The notes under the pieces are model-generated. The model was not told the DNA's origin. It ran no database searches and worked only from the letters and a program-made list of their open reading frames with translations. Below are positions 20,710 through 32,024 of a stretch of DNA of 64,000 nucleotides, piece after piece. Origin of the DNA: Apus apus (Eukaryota > Chordata > Aves > Apodiformes > Apodidae). The stretch covers positions 30,838,003 to 30,902,002 of the forward strand of contig NC_067286.1 of the NCBI RefSeq assembly GCF_020740795.1, given 5' to 3'. Every line of letters begins with the position of its first letter. Position 1 is the first letter of the stretch. The position numbers were made by a program, and so were the translations under genes.

Positions 20710-23700
20710 CAAACAGGCAGCCAGTCAAGCAGAACAGGCTCACACTTTTGACTGCATGAGAAAAGCAAAGAATTTGAAGATACTGTCAAAATTTTTTTGT
20801 TGTTTCTTTGTTTTGAATGTTGTATTGGTAATTATGGAACTTGGAACAATATAAACAGACCATAACTTAAAACTTTGCCAGGGTCTTTTCACTTAAAACC
20901 ACAAATAATGCGTGCATAGGTTGGAAATCATAACCAGCCTGCTCTCTCTTCTCCAAAAAAAACCCGGCAAAACAATAATGAAAACTAAAACCCAATGCTC
21001 TGATTATCCAACTGCTTGGCTCAAACACTTCTTCTGCAGGAGATACCTGCATTACATCATCATACAAGGAAATGACTCTCACTGCCAGTATATCAGAGAC
21101 AGCTTTTGAACATTTATGCTTTTCATTTATATTTAATAAAAAATCACTTCTGTTTGAGATTCTCCAAAAGCCTGTGTTGTCATTGATTTCTCATAGGCAG
21201 GAGGAATGTGGAAGAAAATATTCTGTCACCTTCACAGGTTGTGTGATGCATTAAACACTTGCACTATCATCCAGGATTTGGTAATGGAAGGTTTTCAGGA
21301 AAGGACTGCATACTCTTTTTTATTCCCTAGCAAAAACCACATTGGCAAAGTCCAGTGAAGTTTAACATTATACTGGATCATAGCTGTGCACCCTGTATAC
21401 AGGCTTTAAGAAGCGATTTCCATGCCCTGCTAAAGTGATTAACTGCAAGCACGGTGGCTGGGCTAGAAAAAGAGGGGCAACAGCAATATGCATTGGTTGG
21501 AAAGCAGTTCTTTTTTTCTTTTGGTCTAAATGGCAGCCTTGTCAGACATTCACCTGGCTCCAGCTTGTATTTACAGCTTAGGGGAGAGCTCAAAGACTGG
21601 GAACACTGGAGCTAAAAAGCCACCTTCTTAGCACCCTGCCCGGTGCAAAGCTTCTCTGGCACCTGATTAGGAAAACACTGCAGGGGATTCACGGGAACAG
21701 GGGCTGGGGTCAGGAGAAAGTGTTAAACCTTTGCATGTAACTTTTCATGTGACTGGGCTGGTGGTCCAGTGACCGTGGGCTCCACTGGCAGGCAGTGGCT
21801 TGTGGAGACCTGAGAATTATTATATGGGATTGGAAGGGAATGTCAGCAATGCACACAGGGCTCGGGGGGAGGATGAAAGGCAAATGCCACTCAGTGAATG
21901 AATTCAGAAATGTGCGTGCAATTTGTGAATGACTTTTTTCCCTTTGTTGAACCTGCACATGAGTTTCAACAGCCACTGGTGAAAACCTCGTGTCACTGTC
22001 CCATGGTCGGGAAGGTACAGCCAACCCCCCTGGCTCTGCAAGCCCACCCACCGCTCCCCAGCACCTACTGCCACGGCCCCACAGCCATTCCAGGTGAAAG
22101 ATGCCACCAGCAGGAAGGGCAGAACTGTTTTGGCACACCACGCACAAAGCTCCTTGCCAAGGCAGTGGGAGCCTCCTAAAGGCAGCTGCCTTCCCGAGGA
22201 GAGCCAGGTCCAGCTCTTCTGAAGGCAGCAGCTCCCACTGGTGGTGGCACCCACGGCTGAATGTGAGGGGGAAAAATTAAGGGCTGCTGATTCAGCACTC
22301 TGCACCAGGCAGTGCCAGAACAGACCACCAGCAGGGGGGCAGAGCCCGGGCAGTGCCACCTCCATCATTACCATGGTGGCATTGGGGCTCACCTGCCTGG
22401 TGGCTGGCCTCCCAAGGTGTCTGCTGCAGTCAGATGGGGTCTGTGGGCATGTGCTTCAGAAGTGCAGGTAGGAAGAGTAACTTGGTGCCTTCCCATGGCA
22501 TGTAATTTTGGAAAGATGGGAGCAGAGGATTTGCCATCTAGAAATGGTGTCCCTGCAGCTCCTCACTTGGCACAGTGGAGCCATCTTTTATTATCCTTCG
22601 GGGCTATGGCTGCAAACAAAAAATGCTTTCATTTCACTTTGGCGGCAGCTCAGGTTGTGTGTGCTCTGGCTGCTTCCTTAATTACAGTGGTTGTTGACAA
22701 CTTCTTCTGATAGAGATCCTCTCTTTGAGCTGTCTTCCCACTCCCCCACTTTTTTTTTCAGTCCAAACACATAACAAACTGGGGCAATGTTCTGTAAAAG
22801 TAAGCTCACTGTAATGCAGTGATTCCTGCACCACAGTTATGCTGTGTTCCTCTCTTCTGTCCTCTCAGCTTGTGCTGCTGCTTGTTTATTTCCTCTTTCT
22901 GGCTATAAGAACATTTTATTTATGAGTGCTGGATTTCCTGTTGCCCGCAGCTGCCCTGTGCTTTCCTCTCTCCAGCTCACTTTGCCGTTCAAGTCAGTTG
23001 GTAGGTTTGTTATCCCACTGACTGAGGTGCTCTCAGCAAGTTTTATCAGTGGTTTTATCTTAATAAACACTTGACAAAGAAGGGGGACTTGCATGGCACC
23101 GTGGGCATACAAAAAACCCATACAAACCAAAAACTGATATGGGGAACCCTCACAGGCATGGGAGGGATCTTTTTTTTATGACTTACTGACGCAGAGATTA
23201 TGCTTTCTTGAACGGCAGGAACACCTCATGTTTTGCTTGCACGCACTGCACCACAGGGAGGAAGTCAGCTCTTCAAACTGTACACGGTCTGCAGGTTTGA
23301 CAGACAATGGGTTAAAGGTCTGCAATTATTTATATTTCAGACTGTGAGCCACATAGTGGTAGAAACATCGTGTGCACTTTCCACACGTGAGGTTCATGAA
23401 TGACTTCCCTGACCTTTTGTGGACATTCAACATCCTCGTAGTAAACACAAAGATTGCTTATACTGAAAGTGAGATCATGAAGGGGGGAAAAAAATGTTTT
23501 GGTGCTTTGAACGTGATTCTTCTGCTGGAAGGAAGAAGGAGGCACGAGCTCTTAATAGTGTTATTAACAGCAAGGCCAGTTGGAAAAGCTCACTCATTTG
23601 CACCAGGGACAAGAACTTAATCTAATTCTCTGTTGTCTGATACCAATTTGGTACTATTTCAAATGGAAGAGAATAAGGTTGAAGCAGCATCTTATAGTAA

Positions 23701-25360
23701 TATTCTCTCTCTTGTGTTTTACGTGTGAGACGCTGCTTTAATTTTATCCTATCTTCTTTCTCTTTGGTGGGGACTTAGGGCCTGAAAACTGAGTTAAGGG
23801 TGAAGTGGAGCCCAAGGCATGGAGGCAGCTGTGGCATGTTTCATTGCGATGCAGCCACAGCCCTGTCAGGATGTGAGCCTTTCAGCTGCTGTTCGCGGTG
23901 GGCAGTTGCTGGCGGAGAAGCACTGCAGGTGCAGCACCATTAGACACTTTTTCCTTTGTGTCAGACTCTTGAGAGCTGCCCAGGAACATTAAATAGGGAA
24001 TGGTCTTCCGACATCTTCCAGGTAAGATGGAAATGGGAGATTCTGACCATTTAAATCATGAAAGATCCCAGTGTATTACCTGCAAGCCAGTGTTTTAACC
24101 CTGGAGTCCTGGCAAAATTCCAGCTCTGCTAATTACATTCTGCCTATGTGAAAATTCCCCTGCATTTGTACACAGCTCTCTTCCCTGCTTGTTTTCAGCA
24201 GCTGTGGGGAGTTGCCAGGCACAATGAAGTGCTTGCCATGTTCCATCTCAGGCCTGGCTGCCTTTCAGTGGGGAATGAAATAAGCACTGTGCACAGCGTT
24301 TGGAGGCAGCCTGGATCCTCTGCAGGGAAAGGTGCTACAGAAGCAGTATACCAACGACCAAGCTGGGGCTTGGGCACAGCAGGTAACAGTGTGAAGAGGC
24401 CAAAGGCACCAGGGCTGGGGTACACCACACAGTCGCAGGAGAGACAGGAGGAGGCTGCTGCACTGTGATCTGGTTTTTGTCTCATCTACAAGGACTGGAA
24501 TAGCTGGTACACATTTATCTGGTCTTAGGGGCTGACTGACTACCAATATGTTTGCATAGTGGAAGAATCTCTCAGTTCTGCTTATGCCAGCCACCATCAA
24601 CACATTTCCAGCTTTTGTATGTCTCGTTATTGATCAGTGTGGACAAGGGAAGCTAAGGGAAAGGAAATAATTCAAAACCTTTCAATCTATAGATTTTTTT
24701 CCTTCTCTTCCACTTCATGACTCATGTGCACATTGCTTTTTGCCCAATGCTGTTGGGAACAACTTTCTCCAATTGATCACTAATCCCCTTGGTAAAAACC
24801 TGACTTGTACCACTGGAGAGAACTGGCTGATGGATTATCCCTCTCTTATGAAAGCTGAAAGAGATGGCTGCAGAAGTGGTTACAAGATTCTGATAATAAG
24901 AAGCAGTAAGAAATGCAGGTCACATACAGAACGATAATTAAATCACACATATTCAATACAGGACAGACTTAATGGCTCATCCGTCCAATTTTCTTGTCAG
25001 CCAAATTCTCTCTTTGATTATGTCACCTTTACCACAGTCCTGCCTGAATGTTATATGGAAGCAAACACAAACACGTTTGAGGTTGCTTCTGATAGTATAC
25101 CAGCTCCACCGGCAGCAGCAGAGGCAGAACATGCCTAAGACAGACAGAGCTTACTAGTGACTTGCTTCCCCCTCCTCATCCCTCTTTGATCTTTTCAACA
25201 TCTTAATCCCTTGGGAGAGCAGCTGTGAGTAGTCCCTCTGTTCCAATCGGAAAAAACAAGGTTATCTCAAGGTGTGATGCCACCATGTTTCACTGTAGCC
25301 CAGAAGGGGAAGTACAGCAAGCATTGAAAGAGAGGGAATGTGTGCTGTCTGCAGTATAGG
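20710..25360. other. Non-coding interval
   Basis: No supported exon is seen. Sequence at 22.0-22.4 kb is GC-richer, which lengthens chance open frames on both strands (minus 21904-22392 and plus 22312-22710). I see no repeats that I can name. Confidence 0.5.
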
Positions 25361-25364
25361 ATGG

Positions 25365-25565
25365 ACAGCTGGGACTCAAAGAACTGAGTTCTCCTGCCAT
25401 GCTGCCCATGTGACTTCAGACAAGGCACAACTTCTTTAGTCTCATTAGCCCTGTCTTTAAATGGTATTTAGTACTTGCTTCACAGGGCTGAGAAGAAAGG
25501 GATTAAGCTTTAATTCATTAATGTTTGTAAAACATTTTAGGACTTGGATGGAAATTTCCTAAGTC
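25365..25565 (+). repeat. MIR-like SINE relic
   Basis: The order of blocks matches the MIR/CORE-SINE family: 'gggactcaaagaactgagttctcctgcc', 'catgtgacttcagacaaggcaca', 'tctttaaatggtatttagtactt', 'gcttcacagggctgagaag', and 'attaatgtttgtaaaaca'. These correspond to the MIR phrases for the core, the GTGACCTTGGGCAAGTCA block, the CTGTAAAATGG block and the CTCACAGGGTTG block. It is an old, diverged, non-coding relic. Confidence 0.75.
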
Positions 25566-25569
25566 TTGC

Positions 25570-26635
25570 AGAGCATTAAAAAGCTTATCTCACTCTCCAA
25601 CCAAAAATGGTCCTAAAATGTGAGAGAAACGAGGAAACAGTGCTTGCATTTTGGTGTTTGTAATAATAAAAAAACACCCTACACTCCAGCTCCCCCTCTC
25701 TAACCTTCCACATATATTTAAAAAAAAGAGAGGCAGCAATGAGAAATTTCAGTCTAAACAGAGTGCAGCTTCTCCCTGGAGACCAGAATGCATCTCAGTG
25801 GAATTTTTCCCTGCCTTCAGCCTTTTGTGTTTCTGAAAGGTCCTGGAACCAGGCATGTGACTGTAAGAGCAAAAAAAACTTCTGTGTCTGAGTGCTCCAC
25901 CAAATATTTACAAGATACCCAGAAAAAATGGCTACTGGCAAGTTCAGCAGGGTTTGACTGAACAGCCTGTAGTGTAGCACTGTCAAGAAGAAAATCTAAA
26001 CTTCAGTTAAAACAAAATTAAAAATAAATTTTACAAAGGTCTCTTCAAAGCACAAATCCGGTAACACTGAAGTGGAGAGTTGCTCTTCCCCAAGATGAAA
26101 CACATTAGCTTTTAAAAGTATCTTACCAAAATAGAGTAGCTTCCTTGTTGTGACGGAAATTTCCTTGTTGGAGAGGCCAAAGCTGTGTGAGTGGGCATGT
26201 AAGTAGATACCTGCAGAGAAGCCTTCTCCATGTCATTCTGTTTGATGGCTGGTAGTGACATGCCATCAGCCTGCACATCCCATCAGTTTCCTGGTCTTGC
26301 ACTGCCAGGTGAGGATGTGCAGTACTTTTTAATAGGGACCATGTGGTCGCAGGAACTCCCCCATCACCCAAAGCCTGCCTAGTAAACAGCAGATGGCAAC
26401 CCGCTTGCCTCACTCCTACAGGTGGTCCAAGTGCCGCTGATTTCCCGGCTGGGTTACCTGCAACCAATTCAGCAGTACTCCAGACCTCCTATATTTCTGT
26501 ATGGTTACTCTGCTTTTCAAGAGGTTGCTCAGGGAGGCTCTCCCTGTGACTGCAGAGGACACAACCAGCTTCTCAGGCCACTGACAACTGTGCACTGGCA
26601 CTAACTGAAACCATGGCTTTCAGCTAAGCATGTGA
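25570..26635. other. Non-coding interval
   Basis: I see no gene or nameable repeat. A purine-rich 'taaaaaaaagagaggcagcaa' stretch lies near 25718-25740. Confidence 0.5.
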
Positions 26636-26639
26636 GGCT

Positions 26640-26790
26640 TGAGAGTTGGGTACAAACTGATCCTGATTCCAGCACATCCAGCAATGCATTCAGCAGCCTT
26701 GAGCAAGTCATATATTCTCTAAATCTGCGAGTAAATAGTTCTGCAGTTGTGAATACTTTAAAAGTGCTCTGAAGGCAGAGGAAGCTAAGC
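26640..26790 (+). repeat. MIR-like SINE relic, partial
   Basis: The phrases 'gccttgagcaagtcatatattct', 'ctaaatctgcgag' and 'gaatactttaaaagtgctctgaag' sit in the order and spacing of the MIR core and 3' half. It is diverged. Confidence 0.5.
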
Positions 26791-26794
26791 AGCT

Positions 26795-28145
26795 GTAATA
26801 CACACTAATCTTCCCATCTTTTGGATTGCTACCTGCTCTGTTCTCCAAATTGTCAGAGCCTGGCTATTAGCAACTCTGTTACATCATCTCTGATTTTCAG
26901 GTGAGTTACAGGAATAAGAGCTCACTGAACTACTGCTTCTTTATCAAGCCAATGAGTGGGTTTATCATTTATCTTAAAAAGCAGAAGCTAACATTTCGCT
27001 ATGTTATGGGCTGTGGACACCAAGCCATCTTGTGTGTTTGACTGTCGGTTCCTCCAGATGTGTGAGGTGATAGGGTGAATTAGGAAGGAACATGCAGTCT
27101 GTGATTCTTCACTAGCATGGCTGCTGTTCAGAGGCTTTTATTGCTATCTTGCTTAAACTATCCTGAACAAAATAGACGATTTTCAGAAGTCCAGAATTAA
27201 GTATGGCTCTGCACATACAAAGAACAAGACTTGGTTTTAAAGTCAGTCTTTAAAGAGACACATGAAGAAGAATGCTCACTATCTGCTTCACTGGATGTCT
27301 GCAAACCAATGTTGTCACTCATTCAATTCATAGAGGAGGTTTCATTGGTCTTTTCTATAGATTGGATGTATTGCTCAGAGCATCACCAGTAGTGCTGGGT
27401 AAAGCAGCATCAAGTAAAGTATCTTTCAAGGCAGTGTTCCTCACTCGTATGGTCTGCAGGGCAGGATTAGTTCCTTCCCAGGTTAAATTTGTTTGATCCT
27501 TTCCATCTGAAAAACACAATAAAGACAGACAACTCAATGCCAATGTGTCAGAATGAGATCACAAAGTTACCATTTCCTCTAGGGAACAACCACTGGAAAT
27601 CCGTTTAATCCACAAAACAAATCAAGGTAATGAGTTCAGTATGAACTAGTTTCACAGACTTGTTGAAAATGGATTGACTTATATGTAACAATCTTCTTTC
27701 TTCTCTCTGCCTGCTTGTCCTTCTAGTTACCAGTACCCAGACTCTCATTCTAGCAGGCAAAGTTTCTGATGCTACTTCTGTGCTCTGGAGCCCAATCTTA
27801 GACTAGCGCAGACCTCTCTACCATCCTTTGGCAGAGCTCTCCAAAAGTCAGCATATACTTGCTAAGAACCTTTGCATCATATTAATTTTCCAATAAAACT
27901 GTTTTTTCTGTAGCCAGTGCCTATGAACAGAGAATGAGATGTGCAAGAGGTCTGTCTTCTTTACCACACATTATTTTCTATAGTTCAAATGCATTTCCTA
28001 GAGTTAAACAGTGCACAGCTTATACCAATATATTTTCCAACTATTAGCAAATTGCCTTGGATTTAGAGAAAATATTATGGCTCCATCCCATATGCTTTCT
28101 AATGCCTAGGCTGAGAGCAGAGCCTGCTTCCTAACCAGTATGAGC
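26795..28145. other. Non-coding interval
   Basis: I see no gene, RNA or recognisable element. Confidence 0.5.
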
Positions 28146-28154
28146 TGTTTCTTT

Positions 28155-28262
28155 TCTAACCTTAGTCCCAGGTCAATACCAGGATGTGAAGTGCTTTGGG
28201 ATGTAGTTCACTATGTAAATACAGGACATTATGTTACTGTTATTAGACACCTTATGTAGAAA
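28155..28262 (+). repeat. MIR/L2-type 3' tail relic
   Basis: 'gatgtgaagtgctttgggatgta' followed by 'ctatgtaaatacaggacatta' and 'gttactgttattag' resembles the shared MIR/L2 tail (AAGCGCTTTGGGAT, then CTATATAAATGCAA and repeated ATTATT). It is short and diverged, and the family assignment is not certain. Confidence 0.5.
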
Positions 28263-28824
28263 ATGAACTGTCGTTTGTGAAAGGAGATATTAAAAAACTA
28301 AATTAAAGCCTTCCTGAGTAACCTGCAAGCTGATGAAAACAAAATGAAGAAACACACATAGTTATCAGAACCAAAATATCCAAGGTACTAATGAATCAGT
28401 CAGATCATGTCATGGCCTCATGTTTGCTGCTATTAACTGTGCTGCAAGGTGTCCCAGGCAGTGTCTCAGGCCTAATCAAACTTGTGCTGCTTCTCTTCCG
28501 ATCTCTACAGCTGACCCATTGAGACCAGCTCCATCCTAGCACAGGAGACCTCAAGAGAAGCTGTGTCTCAGTTTGCCTTCCTCTCTAGCCCTGTTTGTTA
28601 GCTATATGAAAAGCAACTACACTAGAAAACTGTTGTTCATATAGGACTGCAACTGGTATAACTATACTGACAATAATGGTAACCCTAATGAAGGTAGAAC
28701 AAGCATCACTTTTCCCAATACACCTTTAAGGAATCCCTCAAGGGACACAGGCTATACTAACAAAAGCACCTCTAAGACTGTTTCAAACAGCTTTGGTATG
28801 TATGGCAAGGCATCTACCGCATTG

Positions 28825-29058
28825 TTTAAAGCTTTAGGTTAGACATTGGGAGAAAATTCTTTACTGTGAGGGTGGTGAGACACTGGAACAGGTTGCCCAG
28901 GGAAGGTGTGGATGCTCCCTCCCTGGAAGTATTCAAGGCCAGGCTGGATGGGGCTTTGAGCAACATGGTCTAGTGGGAGGTGTCCCTGCCCATGCAGGGG
29001 GGTTGGAACTAGATGATCTTTAAGATCCCTTCCAACCCAAACCATTCTATGATTCTAC
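28825..29058 (+). mobile_element. CR1 3'-end fragment, about 230 bp
   Basis: This covers the last part of CR1 ORF2 ('ggttagacattgggagaaaa', 'gtgagacactggaacaggtt') and the complete 3' UTR ('ggtctagtgggaggtgtccc', 'gatgatctttaagatccc'), ending in 'ccattctatgattctac'. It is strongly 5'-truncated, well preserved and non-coding. Confidence 0.95.
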
Positions 29059-29059
29059 A

Positions 29060-31410
29060 TCCTAACCCACATATACTTAATGTTCATGTACAGCTGGCTT
29101 GACAACCCAGAAAATGTACAGAATATGCTTCTGTGAATGTATTGGTAGAGCAGTGCAGTTGTCTGTACTCTGTCTAGCTTTGGGAGAGGGCTGGCAGGAA
29201 ATCTATCTGAGAACTTACTCCAAAAGAAAGTTAGGAAAGAAAGTAGGTGGGCAAATTCTTTCCAAAGAAACAGGTCTTAGTGAGCCTTTGGGAACTTTAT
29301 GATCTTATGCTATTAAAATAACCAACCAATCCCCCCAAACCTCTGAAGCCCACTCTCTCAGCAAGGGAACAGAAAATGCCATCTGTCTCCAAGAAGAACT
29401 TAGGCATTCTACAGTCATGATGTATTTGGTTTATAAACATAGTCATTCTTAGTGCATCAAAGATAATGGAAAGACTTCTGCAGTGTCACAATAGTCAAAA
29501 TACATTTTTGAGCTGGCAATAACCCAGTAAATATGTATTTTCACTATGCTATCTTTTCTTTGCTCACTTGTTTTTTTTTGTTAAACCATTATGTTAAAAA
29601 AAAATCATAGGAATTTTTGAAGTCTGTTTAACACCACTGCTTTTTGAATAGCATCGCTCAGGAATTCCAGGCGTATGAGTCTTAGAGTGCCAGATTTTGT
29701 AAAGCAGCTGACTGACCATTGGTTTTAACTACAGCATACTATAGCTTTTTTCTGGTTTTCAGTAAGGTCCATTTTCCACCAAACAGGGCTTGTATAGAAA
29801 GCTTAGTTACAAGTTTAGCTGAAGAATGGTATCAGCCATCCATAATTACGAATTATAAAGGTTAACACAGCTTTTTAGCATAGATTTTCTAACATAATTG
29901 CTATTCACCAATAGGTATTGAACATTTACCATTGATTTCTTAAGGAATAGCATTACACAGTTGCATCCTTACCTGAAGTAGGCTGCTGCTACATAAAACC
30001 GCTTAGATTTTTAAATGCTCTGATTCAGTCTTATTTTCTCTGAGTGATTCAACTGGTGGAACTGGCCTAAATGATTATAGGCAAGCACATGTAACCCTTG
30101 CATGGGGCCAGAAGCCATTGCAAAATTATTTGTAGTGTATGTATGCAAATCAACTTCAGTTTGAGATAGTCTGGAACAAGTCCGAAGGGGATTTCCCTGC
30201 TTTATGTAATCTATTGTTGCTTCTTAGCTTCCGCTATTCACATGGCCAGGAGGCGTAAGACTGACACCGCTGGTAATTTCTCAAACTCAATCTGAAAGCA
30301 AAGACAATGTACTCAGTGACCTACAGCAGCCTTGCAGCTTTCAGTAAACCCTCAGACACTGGCTCCATGATATCTGGAATAAAGGAGGAACAGAGGAGCA
30401 GTGGGGGGAATGACTCAGATGGTAAGGGCTTCCCTTACTGGCACACTTTGAAAGTGGTCAGCAGTCAGAAACATCTATGTGCGGTCCCCCAGAGGTAACT
30501 CTGGCCTACCCAGAGCTTTAGTTTTACATTTCTCAATCCATATGGGGTGCTGCACCTCACACACCATGGGTGCTGCCAGTTCAGTGTTAGATCAGTGAGA
30601 GTCAGTTACATGACCCTTGCAGATCAGACTGTGAGCACACAGCTGGGGAGGCAAGGAACAAAACTCACCCTTCCACGTGCTCAGGCAGATGTAGTCCCAG
30701 TAAAGATGTTCACTGAAATGACAGGCCAGACAGGCAGAAGCTTTAAGGCAGGCAAGAGAAACACCCTGCCTGCTAGCAGCCCACAGGGAGCTCTGCGCAG
30801 CTAAGGCCAGGCTGCTTCTGACCCAGGTAAGCCTGGTCAGTGCCAGGGTGGGTATCCCTCTCTACCCAGTGCATCGTGTTGTACAGACTGTGGTGTTATT
30901 GTTCCAAATTGGAAGATTTATAATTGAGCAACTATCCAGATTCTGAAAACAGGCTTACCGAAAACCACAGCTAAGGAAAATATGACAGGTGAAGTAAGCA
31001 TGGTGGCACTGAGGAGGAAGGAAATCTCCCTGCACTGCACTGATAAGAGTGTGCTTGGTGTATTTTGTGTTCAATCTGGATAACTGGCAACTGGGAAAAC
31101 ACAGACTAGCTGAAGGAAGTTCAGCTTGGAGGCCCTAGGGACTAAATCAGTCTGTTAAAATGCTTTGTTGGTTTTATTTATCACTACCTAATTAGCTGCT
31201 CAACCAACACATGGAAAGATAGTAGTAACTGTTAAATATTGTTAAATATTGTTAAATAAAACAAGATGACCTTTCAGTTACAATATGACAATTCTGAATA
31301 AAGCTCATGGAAAGCCTGTCCTTCCTAGGTACTCCGAACAAATCCAAAGGAAACTGGACTGGATTTTTAAAAAAAGGAAAAAAAAAGGGAGAGAGAAAAG
31401 AAAGAGAGAG
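29060..31410. other. Non-coding interval
   Basis: No supported gene is seen. A 10-bp tandem repeat lies at 31231-31260 and a purine-rich tract begins at about 31366. Confidence 0.5.
31231..31260. repeat. 10-bp tandem repeat, three units
   Basis: Three consecutive units of gttaaatatt, the last with two changed bases. Confidence 0.95.
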
Positions 31411-31417
31411 AAAGTAG
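31366..31417. repeat. Purine-rich (A/G) low-complexity tract
   Basis: A homopurine stretch of A runs and GAGA units. The Lys/Arg-rich reading frame over it is an artefact. Confidence 0.85.
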
Positions 31418-31620
31418 GGCACTATTGTGGAGACCTGGTTAAGAATCCAAGTCTTGCCATGGGCTCATTGAATGATCCTGGGCAAGTTGTTTCCTGCCCT
31501 ATGCTTCAGTTTTTCCCATCTGAAAAGAGTACAACAATGTTGACCTTCCTTGTAAATCGCTGAGATGAATGGCTAGAAAAGCACTGATACATTATTAATT
31601 ACTTAGTATTATTATTTCTG
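31418..31620 (+). repeat. MIR-like SINE relic, well ordered
   Basis: The clearest MIR-like copy in the window. 'ggagacctggttaagaatccaagtc' is followed by 'gatcctgggcaagttgtttcctg', 'cttcagtttttcccatctgaaaa', 'gttgaccttccttgtaaatcg', 'ctgagatgaatggc' and terminal 'attattatttc'. The order and spacing match the MIR consensus over nearly its whole length. It lies about 150 bases upstream of a separate CR1 relic. Confidence 0.8.
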
Positions 31621-31769
31621 AGGAAGAAAAAGCAAAGAGAAGAAGCCATCAATCTCTCAGGGTTCTTCTAGAGCCTCATAAAAAATGAAAAATCATGTAA
31701 CGTGTCACCATGTAATGTGATTTTCACACAACAAACAGTTGATGAGCCACCTTTAAGAAGAAATAGCGG

Positions 31770-32020
31770 GTGCGCAATTAAAAGAAAGTTAAAGGTGGGC
31801 AGATACTCAGGAAAACACTCCAGATGGTGAAACGAGTTAGGTTGCAGAGCAGGCTCCCACAGGAAGTGGTGAAACCCCTATTGTTTGGCACATTTGAAAT
31901 GGAATTCTTCAAAGTGCTGGTATAAATAATACAAGGAACCGTTCTGCTCTGCCTCAAAAGGTAGCAGTGCTGGGATGACCTGCAAGAACTACATCTACCA
32001 TTTCTACAATTTTAAGAGGA
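31770..32020 (+). mobile_element. Ancient CR1-type 3'-end relic
   Basis: 'gttgcagagcaggctcccacag' with 'gaagtggtgaaacccctattg' and 'catttgaaatggaattcttcaa' corresponds to the end of an old CR1 ORF2. The tail 'gctgggatgacctgcaag' and 'ctaccatttctacaatttta' corresponds to the conserved 3' UTR end. It is diverged well beyond the copies at 7.66, 12.05, 20.27 and 28.83 kb. Confidence 0.65.
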
Positions 32021-32024
32021 TTCT

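Noticed and set aside
21828..21845. 'gggattggaagggaa', resembling the reverse complement of a CR1 end
   Set aside because: The following sequence does not continue as CR1.
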